Shown: positions 1 through 9,706 of the stretch, in pieces
Position numbering within the stretch: the first letter of the stretch is position 1
Layout: each line of letters begins with the position of its first letter
Origin: Lachnoclostridium sp. An169
GTDB taxonomy: Bacteria > Bacillota > Clostridia > Lachnospirales > Lachnospiraceae
Reading direction: 5' to 3'
Length of the DNA stretch: 64,000 nt
Assembly (NCBI RefSeq): GCF_002160525.1
Contig: NZ_NFKT01000020.1
Location: forward strand, 1 to 64,000
Translations under genes and position numbers: made by a program
Notes under the pieces: generated by a model
Databases searched by the model: none
What the model was told of the DNA's origin: nothing
Seen by the model: only the letters and a program-made list of their open reading frames with translations

Positions 1-9
1 TGTAGTCTG

Positions 10-41
10 GTCAAAAAAGTTGAGTACTAAACTTTTTTGAC
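10..41. repeat. Perfect 12-bp inverted repeat at left edge
   Basis: Arms GTCAAAAAAGTT (10-21) and its exact complement (30-41) are separated by 8 nt. The T-tract lies inside the stem, so it could act as a terminator in either direction, or be the end of a mobile-element remnant. It lies just before the IS66-like fragment. The role is inferred; only the symmetry is seen. Confidence 0.5.
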
Positions 42-54
42 TTCATAGTGATGA

Positions 55-198
55 GTCTATTATCTCATATCTGATGGTTTTGAAAAGGTACTCGCTATTT
101 TGCGTTTACACACAAACTTTGGGATACTCCTCGATGAACAGCTTGCAGAGCTGGCCCCTTGGAGTGAAAAACTCCAATCTATCAAAAATTGCATGTGA
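55..198 (+). pseudogene. IS66-like transposase C-terminal remnant
   Basis: This frame is open from a stop just before position 55 to TGA at 196-198 and encodes about 47 residues. The end contains LAELAPWSEKLQ, which resembles the ELxPWSExL pattern near the C terminus of IS66-family transposases (recalled from the family, not searched). There is no start codon context and no upstream body. It would be the relic of an insertion sequence at the end of the capsule locus, a usual place for IS debris. The alternative is a chance ORF. Confidence 0.3.
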
Positions 199-207
199 AT
201 TATAGTG

Positions 208-240
208 AATTACTCCAACTCGCAAAGGGCTGGAGTAATT
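208..240 (+). terminator. Terminator-like hairpin
   Basis: AATTACTCCA at 208-217 is exactly complementary to TGGAGTAATT at 231-240, with a 13-nt loop, and a short T run follows on the plus strand. It sits 10 nt after the stop of the transposase-like fragment and could terminate it. On the minus strand no T run follows the stem, so it is less likely to end the capsule transcript. Confidence 0.45.
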
Positions 241-329
241 TTGTATCTGACCGCATTAATATTTGGCGCTTCCCCTTTTTTTGTTGTATAAAAGTGGTAT
301 TTCATTCATTTAATATCACCCGACATTGA

Positions 330-1347
330 TCAATTATCTTCAAGAACCAAGAGCAAGCCGTAGTTTTCTATTTTCGGCTTGTCCCCCCCGCTCAATATCC
401 GGGCGGGTGTCTTAAGGATTATTTTTTTGAAAATCTCTTTTGCTTGTCTTTTAATAGACATTTCCCCATACTTTTGTATCATCTTATCGAAACTTAATGA
501 ATCCAAATCACTGTAGAAACAATTCCGTCCATCTATCTAACTGAACTATATTCTGACGGATTGTGGCTGACACCAACTTCGTAGGAAACCGCCTTTTTAA
601 TTAAATTTTTTGAAACAATTTCAAACAGACTATCACCTTTATCGGTTCTGGTAATAACCAGACTCGTTCCTTTCCCGTCGTTCATCTCTGGAGCCACATT
701 ATCGATACCCCAGAAATCTGCAATCGTCAAATCCGACTTATGATTTTTCTTAGCTACACACTCATAACACGATGGGCGAAGACAATAATCTCTAAGAAAC
801 ATCACCATATAAGGATCTGTATCTTTGGATATATACATCGCTTTATGGTGCTCATCAATTCTCTTGTTACCAAAATCTTTCCAACTATCGTCTTTGCATC
901 GGAAATTTACGCTGATCAGTTTTGCATTTTTCTGCTTTTCTACATAGTCCACATACTTTCTCCACAGTTTTGGAGACGGGGTGCCGTGGCAGATAACGTC
1001 TACGTAATACAGCTTGTCGTACTCTTTACTAAGAAAGCCCTTTAAACCATTTATCTGACAGCTCGTTCCGGAGAAGAGGACAATCCCCCCTTCTCCAGAT
1101 CTTTTTTCACATTTTTATAGGTGTCTCCAACTATTGCCTGAATATATTTTGAACCACGAAGCTTATATATATCCTCTCTGTTATCCACACGGCAATAAAC
1201 TGCCGCTCTACAATCATTAGATATTGCGACGCCATAGACTATGCCTCCCTGGTCAATCACATTATTCGCCAGAAGAGAAAACACCGCTCCGGACGAACTT
1301 TTCAGTCTTAATTTTTCATCCCTGGCGTATGCAGCATATGTATTCAT
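330..1347 (-). pseudogene. Coenzyme F420 hydrogenase/dehydrogenase beta-like protein, two frameshifts
   Basis: Reading right to left, the first frame (1347 to about 1090) encodes the RLKSSSGAVFSLLA segment typical of the FrhB/F420 dehydrogenase beta family found in Firmicute capsule loci. A 1-nt loss in the C6 run at 1085-1090 shifts it. The second frame continues with FRCKDDSWKDFGN and a cysteine-rich CLRPSCYECVAKK stretch, then stops at 533-535. Another 1-nt loss there leads into a third frame containing NCFYSDLDSLSFDKMIQKYG and ending at TGA 330-332. Together they make about 339 residues. The usual N-terminal ferredoxin motifs are absent, so the start is also short. The start codon abuts the flippase stop, so it was translationally coupled. 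Either it is a real pseudogene or it carries two sequencing errors; the first break is in a homopolymer. Confidence 0.7.
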
Positions 1348-1348
1348 A

Positions 1349-2914
1349 TCACCCCTTCAATCCTGCTATTTTTAGTATTCGCTTAGCTTTTCCTTTTGTC
1401 ATATGATCTACTAGCACAAGAGTTTGTTGGTATTCATCCATCTTATGGTAGACGAGAAAATATATAACGTTAGGAACAATCAGGCATATTAAAAAACGTA
1501 CCACCAGTGTAGTAATAAGCCCCATGGAGAATCGATTACAAATGAAGTATGTCATAACACAGCTAATGAATACTATCAGGCAGTAGAATAATAATTTCTT
1601 CAAGTACGGTCTTAAATATTTCTTATCAAAAATCACTGTAAACAGATTGTGAAGAAGCCAAGGCATTCCGACACAGAGAATGGCTAGTACTGTTGATAGC
1701 AATATTCCGTATATTCCGATAACCTGTGCCAAAATCAGGTTAAGAACAAGGTTTGTAAGTGCTGCTGCCAAAGGCCGCAGCCTATCCTCATGCCACATTC
1801 CTGACGCATCTTTATAAAGATTAAACAGAGCATTATATTGACGAACAAAAAAATAAATCACAAAGCAAACTACTGCGGACATAGAGAGCATATAATTATT
1901 TCCTACCCATACCTCTATAAACGGTTGATAAAGACAGAGTAAACTAGCTGAACAAAAACCAGCAATCCAGGTAATGATGAAAGTAAATGTATTTAAATCC
2001 TGATAATTTTTATCTTTGCTCTCAACCACAATGCTATTTCCAATACCAGCTGTACATGCAGAAAAAACTATTGCAATTACACTATTTATGCCATTCAAAA
2101 TAAAGAAATAATTCTGGTAAACAGCCAATACGGTTAAGCCGAGAAATGCTGATATAACGATTGTATCGGCAGAATCGTAAATGATACTACCTATCTTAGA
2201 CGTAAATAAATCTTTTATTCTTTGATTGATTCTTCTTACTTCGATCTTATCAACACTTCCCCTGGGCGTGAATTGTGGATATAGCATATTTGAACATATC
2301 GCAGTTACAATGTTGGTTAACGCCTGAGTTGCAAGTGCAACAATCAAGTAAATATAATAATCATGGAATATCCATAATACGAGAATCTGCAATCCATACT
2401 GAATTGTATTGGTTATAAGAGTAACCTTTGAAACCACATCTACTCGCTGATGTGCTTGAAGTATAGAGTTTTTATATGCAAACAACCAATATGAAAGAAC
2501 TGTCGTTCCCAAATTTAGTAAATAGAGAATATAGATATTAATACCAGGAGGAACTTCCCCACTGATAAGCATTGGAATAAAAGGAGTTAATATACCCCCT
2601 ATGACAGCAATCACAAGGCCTATCACTCTATAATATCTTCTATAAAGCTTCATAAGCGCACATATAGCTGCATTATCGTCTTTTGCAATCGGCTTATACA
2701 TACTATAAACCATTGCCGATCCGACACCCAGTTCGGCAAGATTCAATACCTGAAGAACTGATGTAAATAGTGAGTTGAGTCCTAAATACTGAGCTCCCAT
2801 CAAATAGATCATGACAGTTCGCATTAAGAATTGTCCCCAAATTTGGTGCGCTTTTAATATGACGCCAAAGATAATATTTCTTGTTGCATTTTTAGTTCGT
2901 TCTATTTTTGCCAT
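1349..2914 (-). CDS. Polysaccharide (O-unit) flippase, Wzx-like
   Basis: This 521-residue integral membrane protein has about 12-14 hydrophobic segments, starting with a segment near residues 30-50, and belongs by pattern to the MOP/PST exporter group. It would flip undecaprenyl-linked repeat units of the capsule across the membrane to the Wzy polymerase at 7430-8602. The start MAKIERTKNATRN is a normal basic cytosolic lead-in. Its stop abuts the ATG of the broken F420-like gene. The base composition is AT-rich like the rest of the variable tail. The substrate cannot be told from sequence. Confidence 0.85.
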   Translation of the reverse strand: MAKIERTKNATRNIIFGVILKAHQIWGQFLMRTVMIYLMGAQYLGLNSLFTSVLQVLNLAELGVGSAMVYSMYKPIAKDDNAAICALMKLYRRYYRVIGLVIAVIGGILTPFIPMLISGEVPPGINIYILYLLNLGTTVLSYWLFAYKNSILQAHQRVDVVSKVTLITNTIQYGLQILVLWIFHDYYIYLIVALATQALTNIVTAICSNMLYPQFTPRGSVDKIEVRRINQRIKDLFTSKIGSIIYDSADTIVISAFLGLTVLAVYQNYFFILNGINSVIAIVFSACTAGIGNSIVVESKDKNYQDLNTFTFIITWIAGFCSASLLCLYQPFIEVWVGNNYMLSMSAVVCFVIYFFVRQYNALFNLYKDASGMWHEDRLRPLAAALTNLVLNLILAQVIGIYGILLSTVLAILCVGMPWLLHNLFTVIFDKKYLRPYLKKLLFYCLIVFISCVMTYFICNRFSMGLITTLVVRFLICLIVPNVIYFLVYHKMDEYQQTLVLVDHMTKGKAKRILKIAGLKG

Positions 2915-2921
2915 AATCTAT

Positions 2922-3110
2922 TTACCCCCTATAGTTCAGCAATTCAAAGCAACCATAAAAAGTATATGGTAATCCAACAGCTTCTATAATTACGTCCGCA
3001 ATGCGATAGTGCTTTTTATACAACTTATAAAAGCTCACCAGAGCATAACCCCATTCAATATCGTTTAGGGCTGGTGAATAAATTATTAAATTGCATAATT
3101 TGCTAGGCCT
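2922..3110 (-). pseudogene. C-terminal fragment of an unidentified capsule gene
   Basis: An open frame of about 62 codons ends at TAA 2922-2924, just before the flippase. It encodes a plausible protein tail (SFYKLYKKHYRIADVIIEA, then LPYTFYGCFELLNYRG). It lacks any start codon or upstream body, because an in-frame stop lies just above it. It looks like the end of a glycosyltransferase-type gene left after a deletion between the pyruvyl transferase and the flippase. The family is not recognised. The remaining 3111-3270 stretch is AT-rich and shows nothing coding. Confidence 0.4.
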
Positions 3111-3270
3111 TTAGACTGTAAACTCTACATTGTTTGTTCAATAATTTTGTTCAGAAAAAACAGCAACAAACAAGCCAATATATTAATTATTTTAATCATC
3201 TACTTTGTTCCACAAATCAGATTATTACTATCCTTCTTTATCTCATTAAAGACTTATGGCATACAACTAT

Positions 3271-4311
3271 TTATTTGAATGCCTGTTTTAAAAAAGAGAT
3301 AGATTGTTCTCGATTATTAGACAAATTATCTTGGACAATTTCAGTATCTACAGATGGGTTAAAATAAAAGGTCTTGTCGTTATCAAAATTATTCTTTAAG
3401 CCAACCAATTTAGCCAATGACTTGATTCTTGAACTCATATCCATTCCAGTTCTTGCAAATGTATGTACATTTTTTTTAAATATAATTGAAAATACAGTCG
3501 CATGAAAAGAATCAGTCAAAACATATTCTGCATGATGAATCAGATAAACAAACTCTCCTGGTCCCAACTTAGGAGAAATTCCAAACTTGTTCCTTTGTAA
3601 TATGTCTACAATAGTATACTTTTTTGACAACCTTGATAAGTAATTCTTGAAAGCTTTATTTTTCTCTTTTAATGCGTAAACAAAAATATATGGTTTATCT
3701 GGCACAAATTTAGGTTGAACCTCAATTTCTTCCCATTTTGCTCCATCTAACAGTAATGTAGGGTCAAGTACTATTTGCGCGCTTTTATTAGAAATCTTCT
3801 CTACAATTGCCTTTCCCTCTTCTTCCCGTACAGAAATCGCCTTAAATCTATTTAGTTCACTCCCCCAGTATTTAACCTTATCTTCAGGAAAATCTGCTAT
3901 TCCAAAGCTTGCCGCATACGAAATTCTCTGAGTATTCTCTGCAAAGCAAAGTAAATCACAACCTCCAACAGATTCAAAGTACGGATTCCAGACTTGATCA
4001 CTTCCCGTAACAAAATAATCAAACTCCTTAGATATACCCGCAGGAAACTTATTTGCTCCGACTGAATATTTACTAAATCTTATATTTCTATTGAAATCTT
4101 TAAATTTAACTATTTTGCTATGAATACAATATTGTAAGCAACCCTTTATCTTAGATAAAATTCTTTTTTTTAGAGAAGATACTTCATTATATCTTCTAAG
4201 AGTATATACATCAAAGCCCAAAATCTTAAGAATCTCTTGTAAGGCATAATTTTGAAGACGATTTCCAAAATTTAAAGATTGAATTGTAATGATTCCTATT
4301 TTTTTCCCCAT
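3271..4311 (-). CDS. Polysaccharide pyruvyl transferase family protein
   Basis: The 346-residue protein would transfer pyruvate from PEP to a sugar of the repeat unit as a ketal. The N terminus IGIITIQSLNFGNRLQNYAL and the later YFVTGSDQVWNP and DSFHATVFSIIF segments are characteristic of the CsaB/WcaK-type pyruvyl transferase fold. A GTG at 4323 is possible, but the AGAGGTGA ribosome site is properly spaced (8 nt) for the ATG at 4311. It follows the broken acyltransferase closely and is AT-rich. The sugar acceptor is unknown. Confidence 0.85.
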   Translation of the reverse strand: MGKKIGIITIQSLNFGNRLQNYALQEILKILGFDVYTLRRYNEVSSLKKRILSKIKGCLQYCIHSKIVKFKDFNRNIRFSKYSVGANKFPAGISKEFDYFVTGSDQVWNPYFESVGGCDLLCFAENTQRISYAASFGIADFPEDKVKYWGSELNRFKAISVREEEGKAIVEKISNKSAQIVLDPTLLLDGAKWEEIEVQPKFVPDKPYIFVYALKEKNKAFKNYLSRLSKKYTIVDILQRNKFGISPKLGPGEFVYLIHHAEYVLTDSFHATVFSIIFKKNVHTFARTGMDMSSRIKSLAKLVGLKNNFDNDKTFYFNPSVDTEIVQDNLSNNREQSISFLKQAFK

Positions 4312-4329
4312 TATTTCATTCACCTCTTT

Positions 4330-5472
4330 TTAAAGTTTTATTAGAATGGAATTGATAATCTTCTGTAGTTTTTCTTCAATTAGATTTATATTTTTTTGAT
4401 GTTTATCAAAAAGATATTTTTCAAGTCTCTGCCGAATCCAATCCACTGTAGTGCAGAAAATATATATGCTAATAACGCTAATCATCCAATATGCCACAAA
4501 TGTTAACGGTCCATACGAAATATTAATTGCCATAGTGTTCCATAAAAAGGTACGCATATACTTATTTTCATGAATTAAATAAACAGCAAAAGATCCTTTA
4601 GCTAAAAATGAAATCATTTTTTTAATATGAATCGACTTGAAATCTAAACGCATGGTAGTAAAGATTAAAAAAAACAATATGCTTGATATAAAAACAAAAA
4701 TGGAATTATATACGCTATTGAAAATAGTAGATCCTTCAAAAAAAATGCTCCGTTTTGTAAAAACATATAGTAAAATAAAAGGTACTTCGCTTCCTAATGC
4801 GAGAAATGCACATAAAATATACCGTAAAACATTACGTTTGCCCTTTCCAACATTATATCTTTGTATATATGAAGCACAGAAATACAGATATATAAACCAG
4901 ACTATCCCGGTACTCCCACCAAAGTTCAAATTGTCGCAAAAGAAAAAAAAGTTATAGTATACTACAAACAGAATAAAGCCACAAAAAATGATAAGCGAAT
5001 GTATTTTTCGATCCAACAAGTTTATAACATCACGTATAATCGGAGATAAAATATAAACTCCAACATAAGTGGTAACAAACCAGTATTATCGTGTCAAAGT
5101 AGGCATTGCTGCAAGTAATAATTCTTTTACTGTTAAATGAGCAAGATTTGTCTGCAAAAATATCAAATAAAGTATTATAGAATAAAACAGAACTTCGCAT
5201 AGTATCTTTAAGAGCTTATATAAACTAAACTTAAATTTGTGAATGTAGTATCCACTAATTAAAATATAACAATTAACGGATATCAAAGATACGCTGTGAA
5301 GTATATGCTTCAAAAAACCAGTTGCCGAAAAATAGTCGATTTCTGTAACAGCCGAATTATAAGAAAAAAAATGCAGAGAAACAATCATGAGCATTGATAT
5401 AATTCGCAGAATATCAATAGAATAATTTCTATTATTCTCTCCACTTTTTTTTATACTATACTCCATGTTCAT
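4330..5472 (-). pseudogene. Acyltransferase family 3 membrane protein, interrupted by an in-frame stop
   Basis: The N-terminal part (5472 to 5089) begins with a hydrophilic lead then NYSIDILRIISMLMIVSLH, the classic start of acyltransferase-3 (OafA/WecH-like) proteins. It ends at TAA 5086-5088. The same frame continues without a gap (YWFVTTYVGVYILSP) through more membrane helices to 4330, giving 381 codons, the usual family length. A single point change, such as TAT to TAA after TLTR, explains the break. The intact enzyme would have O-acetylated the capsule. Loss may be phase-like, recent decay or a sequencing error. Confidence 0.8.
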
Positions 5473-5533
5473 TCCTCCTAGTCAAATCATTTACTAGCTT
5501 ATTTTCCGCAAAAGCAAACCTTTTTGTCTTATA

Positions 5534-6442
5534 TCATCTTTCGTGTTTTATGGTGACGTATAAGAATGCAACCGGATATCCCAAAATCGTAACAAGTACT
5601 CTCTTTATAGTTCCATTTAGCTCTCTCATCACAGTCCGATAAGATGTTCCAGAACACATTGCGGACCTGGCTATATTAAAAATTGATATCCAAACTGTTT
5701 TATTGTAAAAAAACTGATCAAACAATTCATTTAAACAGAATCTTGCAAAGTAATATCTAGTTCTCATCCTGGAAGAAGAGTGCATTCTACCTTTTGCAAG
5801 AGAATCCGCAGAATCGGTGTAGTAAACTCTAAAAACATCATTCACGCAATATGAATCATAGTACAAGGAAATCTTTTCCCATACGGTACTTTCAGTTACG
5901 AATTTTGTATCAGCATACACAGGGAAAGGATATTGCTTCAAAATTGAAACTCGTCTGCAATTTGATTTCTCCCCCCCCGCCTTGGCCATGATCTTGCGTT
6001 GCTTTCTTCCGGTGTATTGATTTATATCCTCACGATATTCCTTCCCTATAAGTTTTCTCGTTGCAGCATCTATACATCTGCCTGAAATCTGCCAAAATCG
6101 TTGTTTATCACTTGGAAGTGTATCAATAATACCATTTAAAAGCTCAATTGCATCTTCTGTAAGTTCATCGTCGGAGTCCAAATTAATGACCCATTCTGTC
6201 TTGATAAACTGATAAGAATAATTCAGTGCTGTATGTCTTCCACCATTTTCTTTTTTATGGTATTCGATTCTAAAATCAGCATTTTTCTTACATTCTTTAA
6301 TAAAATCCTCTGTTTCATCAGTTGAGCCATCATCAATCACTAACCATATAAAATCTTTGCATTTCTGTCTGCACAAACTTTCAAATGGTCTTTTTAACGT
6401 ATGAGCTCTATTATATGTCGGTGTACAAACTGTTACATTCAT
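5534..6442 (-). CDS. Glycosyltransferase family 2
   Basis: This is a 302-residue GT-A enzyme that probably adds one sugar to the capsule repeat unit on the cytoplasmic face. The start MNVTVCTPTYNRAHTLKRPF, the nucleotide-binding DDGSTDETEDF and the metal-binding NLDSDDELTEDA motifs are the standard GT2 landmarks. The C-terminal hydrophobic stretch (VTILGYPVAFLYVTI) may associate it with the membrane. It lies between the acyltransferase remnant and the DUF6625-like gene on the same strand. Donor and acceptor are not predictable. Confidence 0.88.
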   Translation of the reverse strand: MNVTVCTPTYNRAHTLKRPFESLCRQKCKDFIWLVIDDGSTDETEDFIKECKKNADFRIEYHKKENGGRHTALNYSYQFIKTEWVINLDSDDELTEDAIELLNGIIDTLPSDKQRFWQISGRCIDAATRKLIGKEYREDINQYTGRKQRKIMAKAGGEKSNCRRVSILKQYPFPVYADTKFVTESTVWEKISLYYDSYCVNDVFRVYYTDSADSLAKGRMHSSSRMRTRYYFARFCLNELFDQFFYNKTVWISIFNIARSAMCSGTSYRTVMRELNGTIKRVLVTILGYPVAFLYVTIKHER

Positions 6443-6483
6443 TCTAAAATTCCTTTCATAATACCCACAATTCTAATTCGCGT

Positions 6484-7425
6484 TTATTGCCATTGAAGTT
6501 TTGCATTATCAAACCAGCGTTTAAATCTAAATTTGATATACCAACAAAATCTCAAATCTCGAATTCTCGGGTAAAAGCAATTCTTCTGAATATCTTTTTC
6601 ATCAAAGAATCCCTTCGGTGTAATTGCAAATTCATTAGTGTTACTAAATGAAGTCCTTTCAAATCGCCTTTTTTGAAAATGAGCATATATTATTTCCTGA
6701 TTCGTCTGATTCTTCCAATTTCGAATATACAATTTCCCATTTTCATATTTTAAATATGTAAATACTTGCCTTTCAGTATCCATAACATACAGATTTCTGT
6801 ATCGGCTAACGATATCACTACATCCTTCCACTTTTCTTAACACCGAATATCCCGCCTGCTCTAATAATTCGTTTACGCTCAAATGATTCTTTCCATACGA
6901 TTCATCAAGAACATAAATGTCATCACTGTCTAGAATAGACTTTAATGAGTATCCATTATTCTCTATAGTAGTGCATATCATATTAATCAACGGATCGTTT
7001 CTGTATACCGACAAGTGCCCTAAATCCAGAATTTTGTCATAGTGCATTAAGTTATCCTTGGACAGACATTTCCTCAAGTCACCGTATACTATATCTAAAT
7101 CACTATAACCCCAATATTCATACCCCATAAATATATCTTTGAATATCATTCCATATAATGGTTTATAGTCGCACAGTTTATATACTCTACTAATCCTGCA
7201 GCCGAGTACACTCTTAATTCTGTTTTTTATCTCATCAAAGTTCAATTTAATACAAGTAACATTAGAATAACGACTGTCGTCAAACACATCATCTGTAACT
7301 ATATACCAATCAATAAACGCATTTACAGCCATCGACGCAAATGTAAATTTATAATTACTTGGCAAATTTCCAAAATATGGACATATAACTGCAATCTTAT
7401 TTTGACTTTTATTTATCTTTCTCAT
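6484..7425 (-). CDS. DUF6625-like putative glycosyltransferase
   Basis: The 313-residue protein starts with a basic lead and IAVICPYFGNLPSNYKF, and contains WGYSDLDIVYGDLRK, a DxD-bearing segment. These are typical of a capsule-locus family annotated as DUF6625 or as a hypothetical glycosyltransferase. The DLDIVYGD motif argues for a metal-dependent sugar transferase. It is spaced 4 nt from the Wzy start and belongs to the same operon. The family call is from recall; catalytic activity is inferred. Confidence 0.65.
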   Translation of the reverse strand: MRKINKSQNKIAVICPYFGNLPSNYKFTFASMAVNAFIDWYIVTDDVFDDSRYSNVTCIKLNFDEIKNRIKSVLGCRISRVYKLCDYKPLYGMIFKDIFMGYEYWGYSDLDIVYGDLRKCLSKDNLMHYDKILDLGHLSVYRNDPLINMICTTIENNGYSLKSILDSDDIYVLDESYGKNHLSVNELLEQAGYSVLRKVEGCSDIVSRYRNLYVMDTERQVFTYLKYENGKLYIRNWKNQTNQEIIYAHFQKRRFERTSFSNTNEFAITPKGFFDEKDIQKNCFYPRIRDLRFCWYIKFRFKRWFDNAKLQWQ

Positions 7426-7429
7426 TACT

Positions 7430-8602
7430 TTAAATTCTTTCCTCTATTTCATCCGCATGTTTCAAAAGTACAAATAATAGATAAACGTGCGCATAGCCCA
7501 AGTATTGCATTGTTATCGTACCTATAAGCATAACAAAGATAATATTCAGCAAATAGTTTTCCGTCCGCAAAATCACACTTTTTTTGTTAATCGAATTGCT
7601 CATAAAAACAATAAGCCCCAAGGTTCCTACTATTCCGTATTCAAAAACATTTTGAATCCACTGATTATGAGCCGGCCAAAGGCCATTACCGAACGGAACG
7701 AAACTTCCCCCGTTAACAATTCCGTTACCCAATATTGTCGCGATTAGACTTTGATTTTTCATTAGTGCGAGTGCATTGCGCCATATATCTGTTCTTCCCG
7801 TTAGTGTCATGCTCTTATGTAAAATATTCTCTATAACCCCGGAGAACATATACTGTGCGCCAAAAATGACGACAGCTACATTCAAGATTATTGTCATCGC
7901 CAAGACAAAATTCATCGTAATCTGCATTTTGAATACTCTTTTTATAAGTATCAGTATCAACAAAGCAACCAAGCACACTATACCAGTAGATATATTTGCA
8001 TACAAAATATTGAAAACTGATAATGCTACTGTTAATATACAGAGTTTTTTCATTCTATATTTTATTAAACAAATTCCACTAGCAGCAAATGCAACAAAGA
8101 TATAACTAGTATAGGCTGTTTTAATCCCTAAAAAGTAGTAGTCATTATCACCGTTGTCATATATTACTTTTGACGGAATGATACCGCCTGGAAATGCCAG
8201 TAAGCTCATCGCGTTTATGAAAATAAATATCAAGCAGACTGCTGATAATGCAGTTAGCATTTCTTTTAGGTAATTATTTTGAACACACCACTCAATTATG
8301 AGAATGTAATTGCACACCATTAATGTGAGATATCCCCACTGATCAATATCTGAAACATTTCCATTTATTATCATTATCAATAGGAAGTATATCCTTAGAC
8401 ATACCCAAGCAAATAAGTATTTAGATATTTTTCCGTCTTTACACACTTTATAGAAGTAGATGGCAAATACAGCCAAATTTCCGACCGCATATATCAATAC
8501 GGTAATCGTATATTGTGTAAACAACTTGGGCTCAATCGTTAGTATAAATGCTATGAATAGTTGCAGCCACGCAATTTTGCTTTTTCCTAATTTAAGTACC
8601 AT
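7430..8602 (-). CDS. O-antigen/capsule polymerase, Wzy-like
   Basis: The protein has 390 residues with about 10-12 transmembrane helices and a large loop before the C-terminal helices. In that loop, GRTDIWRNALAL and GPAHNQW-like (GLWPAHNQWIQNVFEYG) match the O-antigen ligase/polymerase (Wzy_C) pattern. It would polymerise repeat units outside the membrane after the flippase at 1349-2914. The low sequence conservation is normal for Wzy. It lies in the AT-rich section that defines the serotype-like specificity of the locus. Confidence 0.85.
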   Translation of the reverse strand: MVLKLGKSKIAWLQLFIAFILTIEPKLFTQYTITVLIYAVGNLAVFAIYFYKVCKDGKISKYLFAWVCLRIYFLLIMIINGNVSDIDQWGYLTLMVCNYILIIEWCVQNNYLKEMLTALSAVCLIFIFINAMSLLAFPGGIIPSKVIYDNGDNDYYFLGIKTAYTSYIFVAFAASGICLIKYRMKKLCILTVALSVFNILYANISTGIVCLVALLILILIKRVFKMQITMNFVLAMTIILNVAVVIFGAQYMFSGVIENILHKSMTLTGRTDIWRNALALMKNQSLIATILGNGIVNGGSFVPFGNGLWPAHNQWIQNVFEYGIVGTLGLIVFMSNSINKKSVILRTENYLLNIIFVMLIGTITMQYLGYAHVYLLFVLLKHADEIEERI

Positions 8603-8625
8603 ACTTCCACCCGTATCATGTCTTT

Positions 8626-9702
8626 TTATTCAGAAAGAAATATCCGGCGAATGATTGTCTCCCATTCAGAAATATTTTTATCCAAATGCAACCTTTTCAC
8701 TGACTCTTTAGCCCGAATTCCAATCATCATATCATCAGATTCAATACATCTTTTTATAAGTTCGGCCAACTGTTCATCGTTCCCTATTTCAAACAGCCAG
8801 CCATTCACACCATTATCTATCAATTCTCTCGGTCCACTCACGCAGTCACTCGATATACATTGTAATCCAGCTTCCATCGCTTCACATAAGACATTGGGAA
8901 AGCCTTCATAATATGTAGACAACACAAAAATTTTTGATCTACATAATTCCAAAAAAGGTTTTTGGGTATGACCACATAATATGATTTTTGCTGTCATTTG
9001 CCGATTATCTATATACTTTTGTAAAAATTCCTTTTTTTCCCCAACACCGAATATTTTTAATGTCCAATTTGGGTATTGTATCGATACTCGGGCAAAGGCT
9101 CTGATTAGGGTTTCAAAATCTTTTTGCGGTTCGAGTCTTCCGATCGAGATAACAGTGTTTTCTTTCGTTACAACGTCCCCATCAAGCTGCTGTTCTAATG
9201 CGACATTATCAATGGGATTCTCTTGTACAAATATTTTGCTTTGGAGCGACTTCCAATAAAAAGATTTTATCTGTTTTGTTTGTACACCTATCGCATTGGC
9301 TCTTTTATATAATATGTTACTAATAAGAAAACTGAATTTTGAGTGTTCCCGCAAGGGATTATTCCGATCACATACAATTATTTTTTCTTTAGATAATAGT
9401 CCAGCAACGATGAGAAGTAAATTACATCGCATCAGAAAAGATATGCTCACATCCGCCTTAATATTTTTAAAGCACTTTCTAATAAAAATATAATCCTTAA
9501 TTTGCTCCATTAATTTTCCGCAATTAGTATTATTTGATGTATGCAAATTCACATCTGGGACAAGGCTATAAAATTGTGGACGTTTCTCTAGTGAAATTAC
9601 ATGTACTTCATTGCCTTTACATGCCAATGTGTTTGCAATGGTGGTAAGAACTTTTTCTGCTCCACCTCCAGATAAACTACTTATATAAAATGCTAATTTC
9701 AT
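8626..9702 (-). CDS. Glycosyltransferase family 4
   Basis: This is a 358-residue GT-B enzyme. The N terminus MKLAFYISSLSGGGAEKVL is the glycine-rich acceptor-domain loop of GT4. The C-terminal Rossmann domain shows SIGRLEPQKDFETLIRAF, then STYYEGFPNVLCEAMEAGL, the EX7E donor-binding region. It probably adds a sugar to the capsule repeat. It ends 23 nt before the Wzy start, in the same operon. Confidence 0.9.
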   Translation of the reverse strand: MKLAFYISSLSGGGAEKVLTTIANTLACKGNEVHVISLEKRPQFYSLVPDVNLHTSNNTNCGKLMEQIKDYIFIRKCFKNIKADVSISFLMRCNLLLIVAGLLSKEKIIVCDRNNPLREHSKFSFLISNILYKRANAIGVQTKQIKSFYWKSLQSKIFVQENPIDNVALEQQLDGDVVTKENTVISIGRLEPQKDFETLIRAFARVSIQYPNWTLKIFGVGEKKEFLQKYIDNRQMTAKIILCGHTQKPFLELCRSKIFVLSTYYEGFPNVLCEAMEAGLQCISSDCVSGPRELIDNGVNGWLFEIGNDEQLAELIKRCIESDDMMIGIRAKESVKRLHLDKNISEWETIIRRIFLSE

Positions 9703-9706
9703 AACT

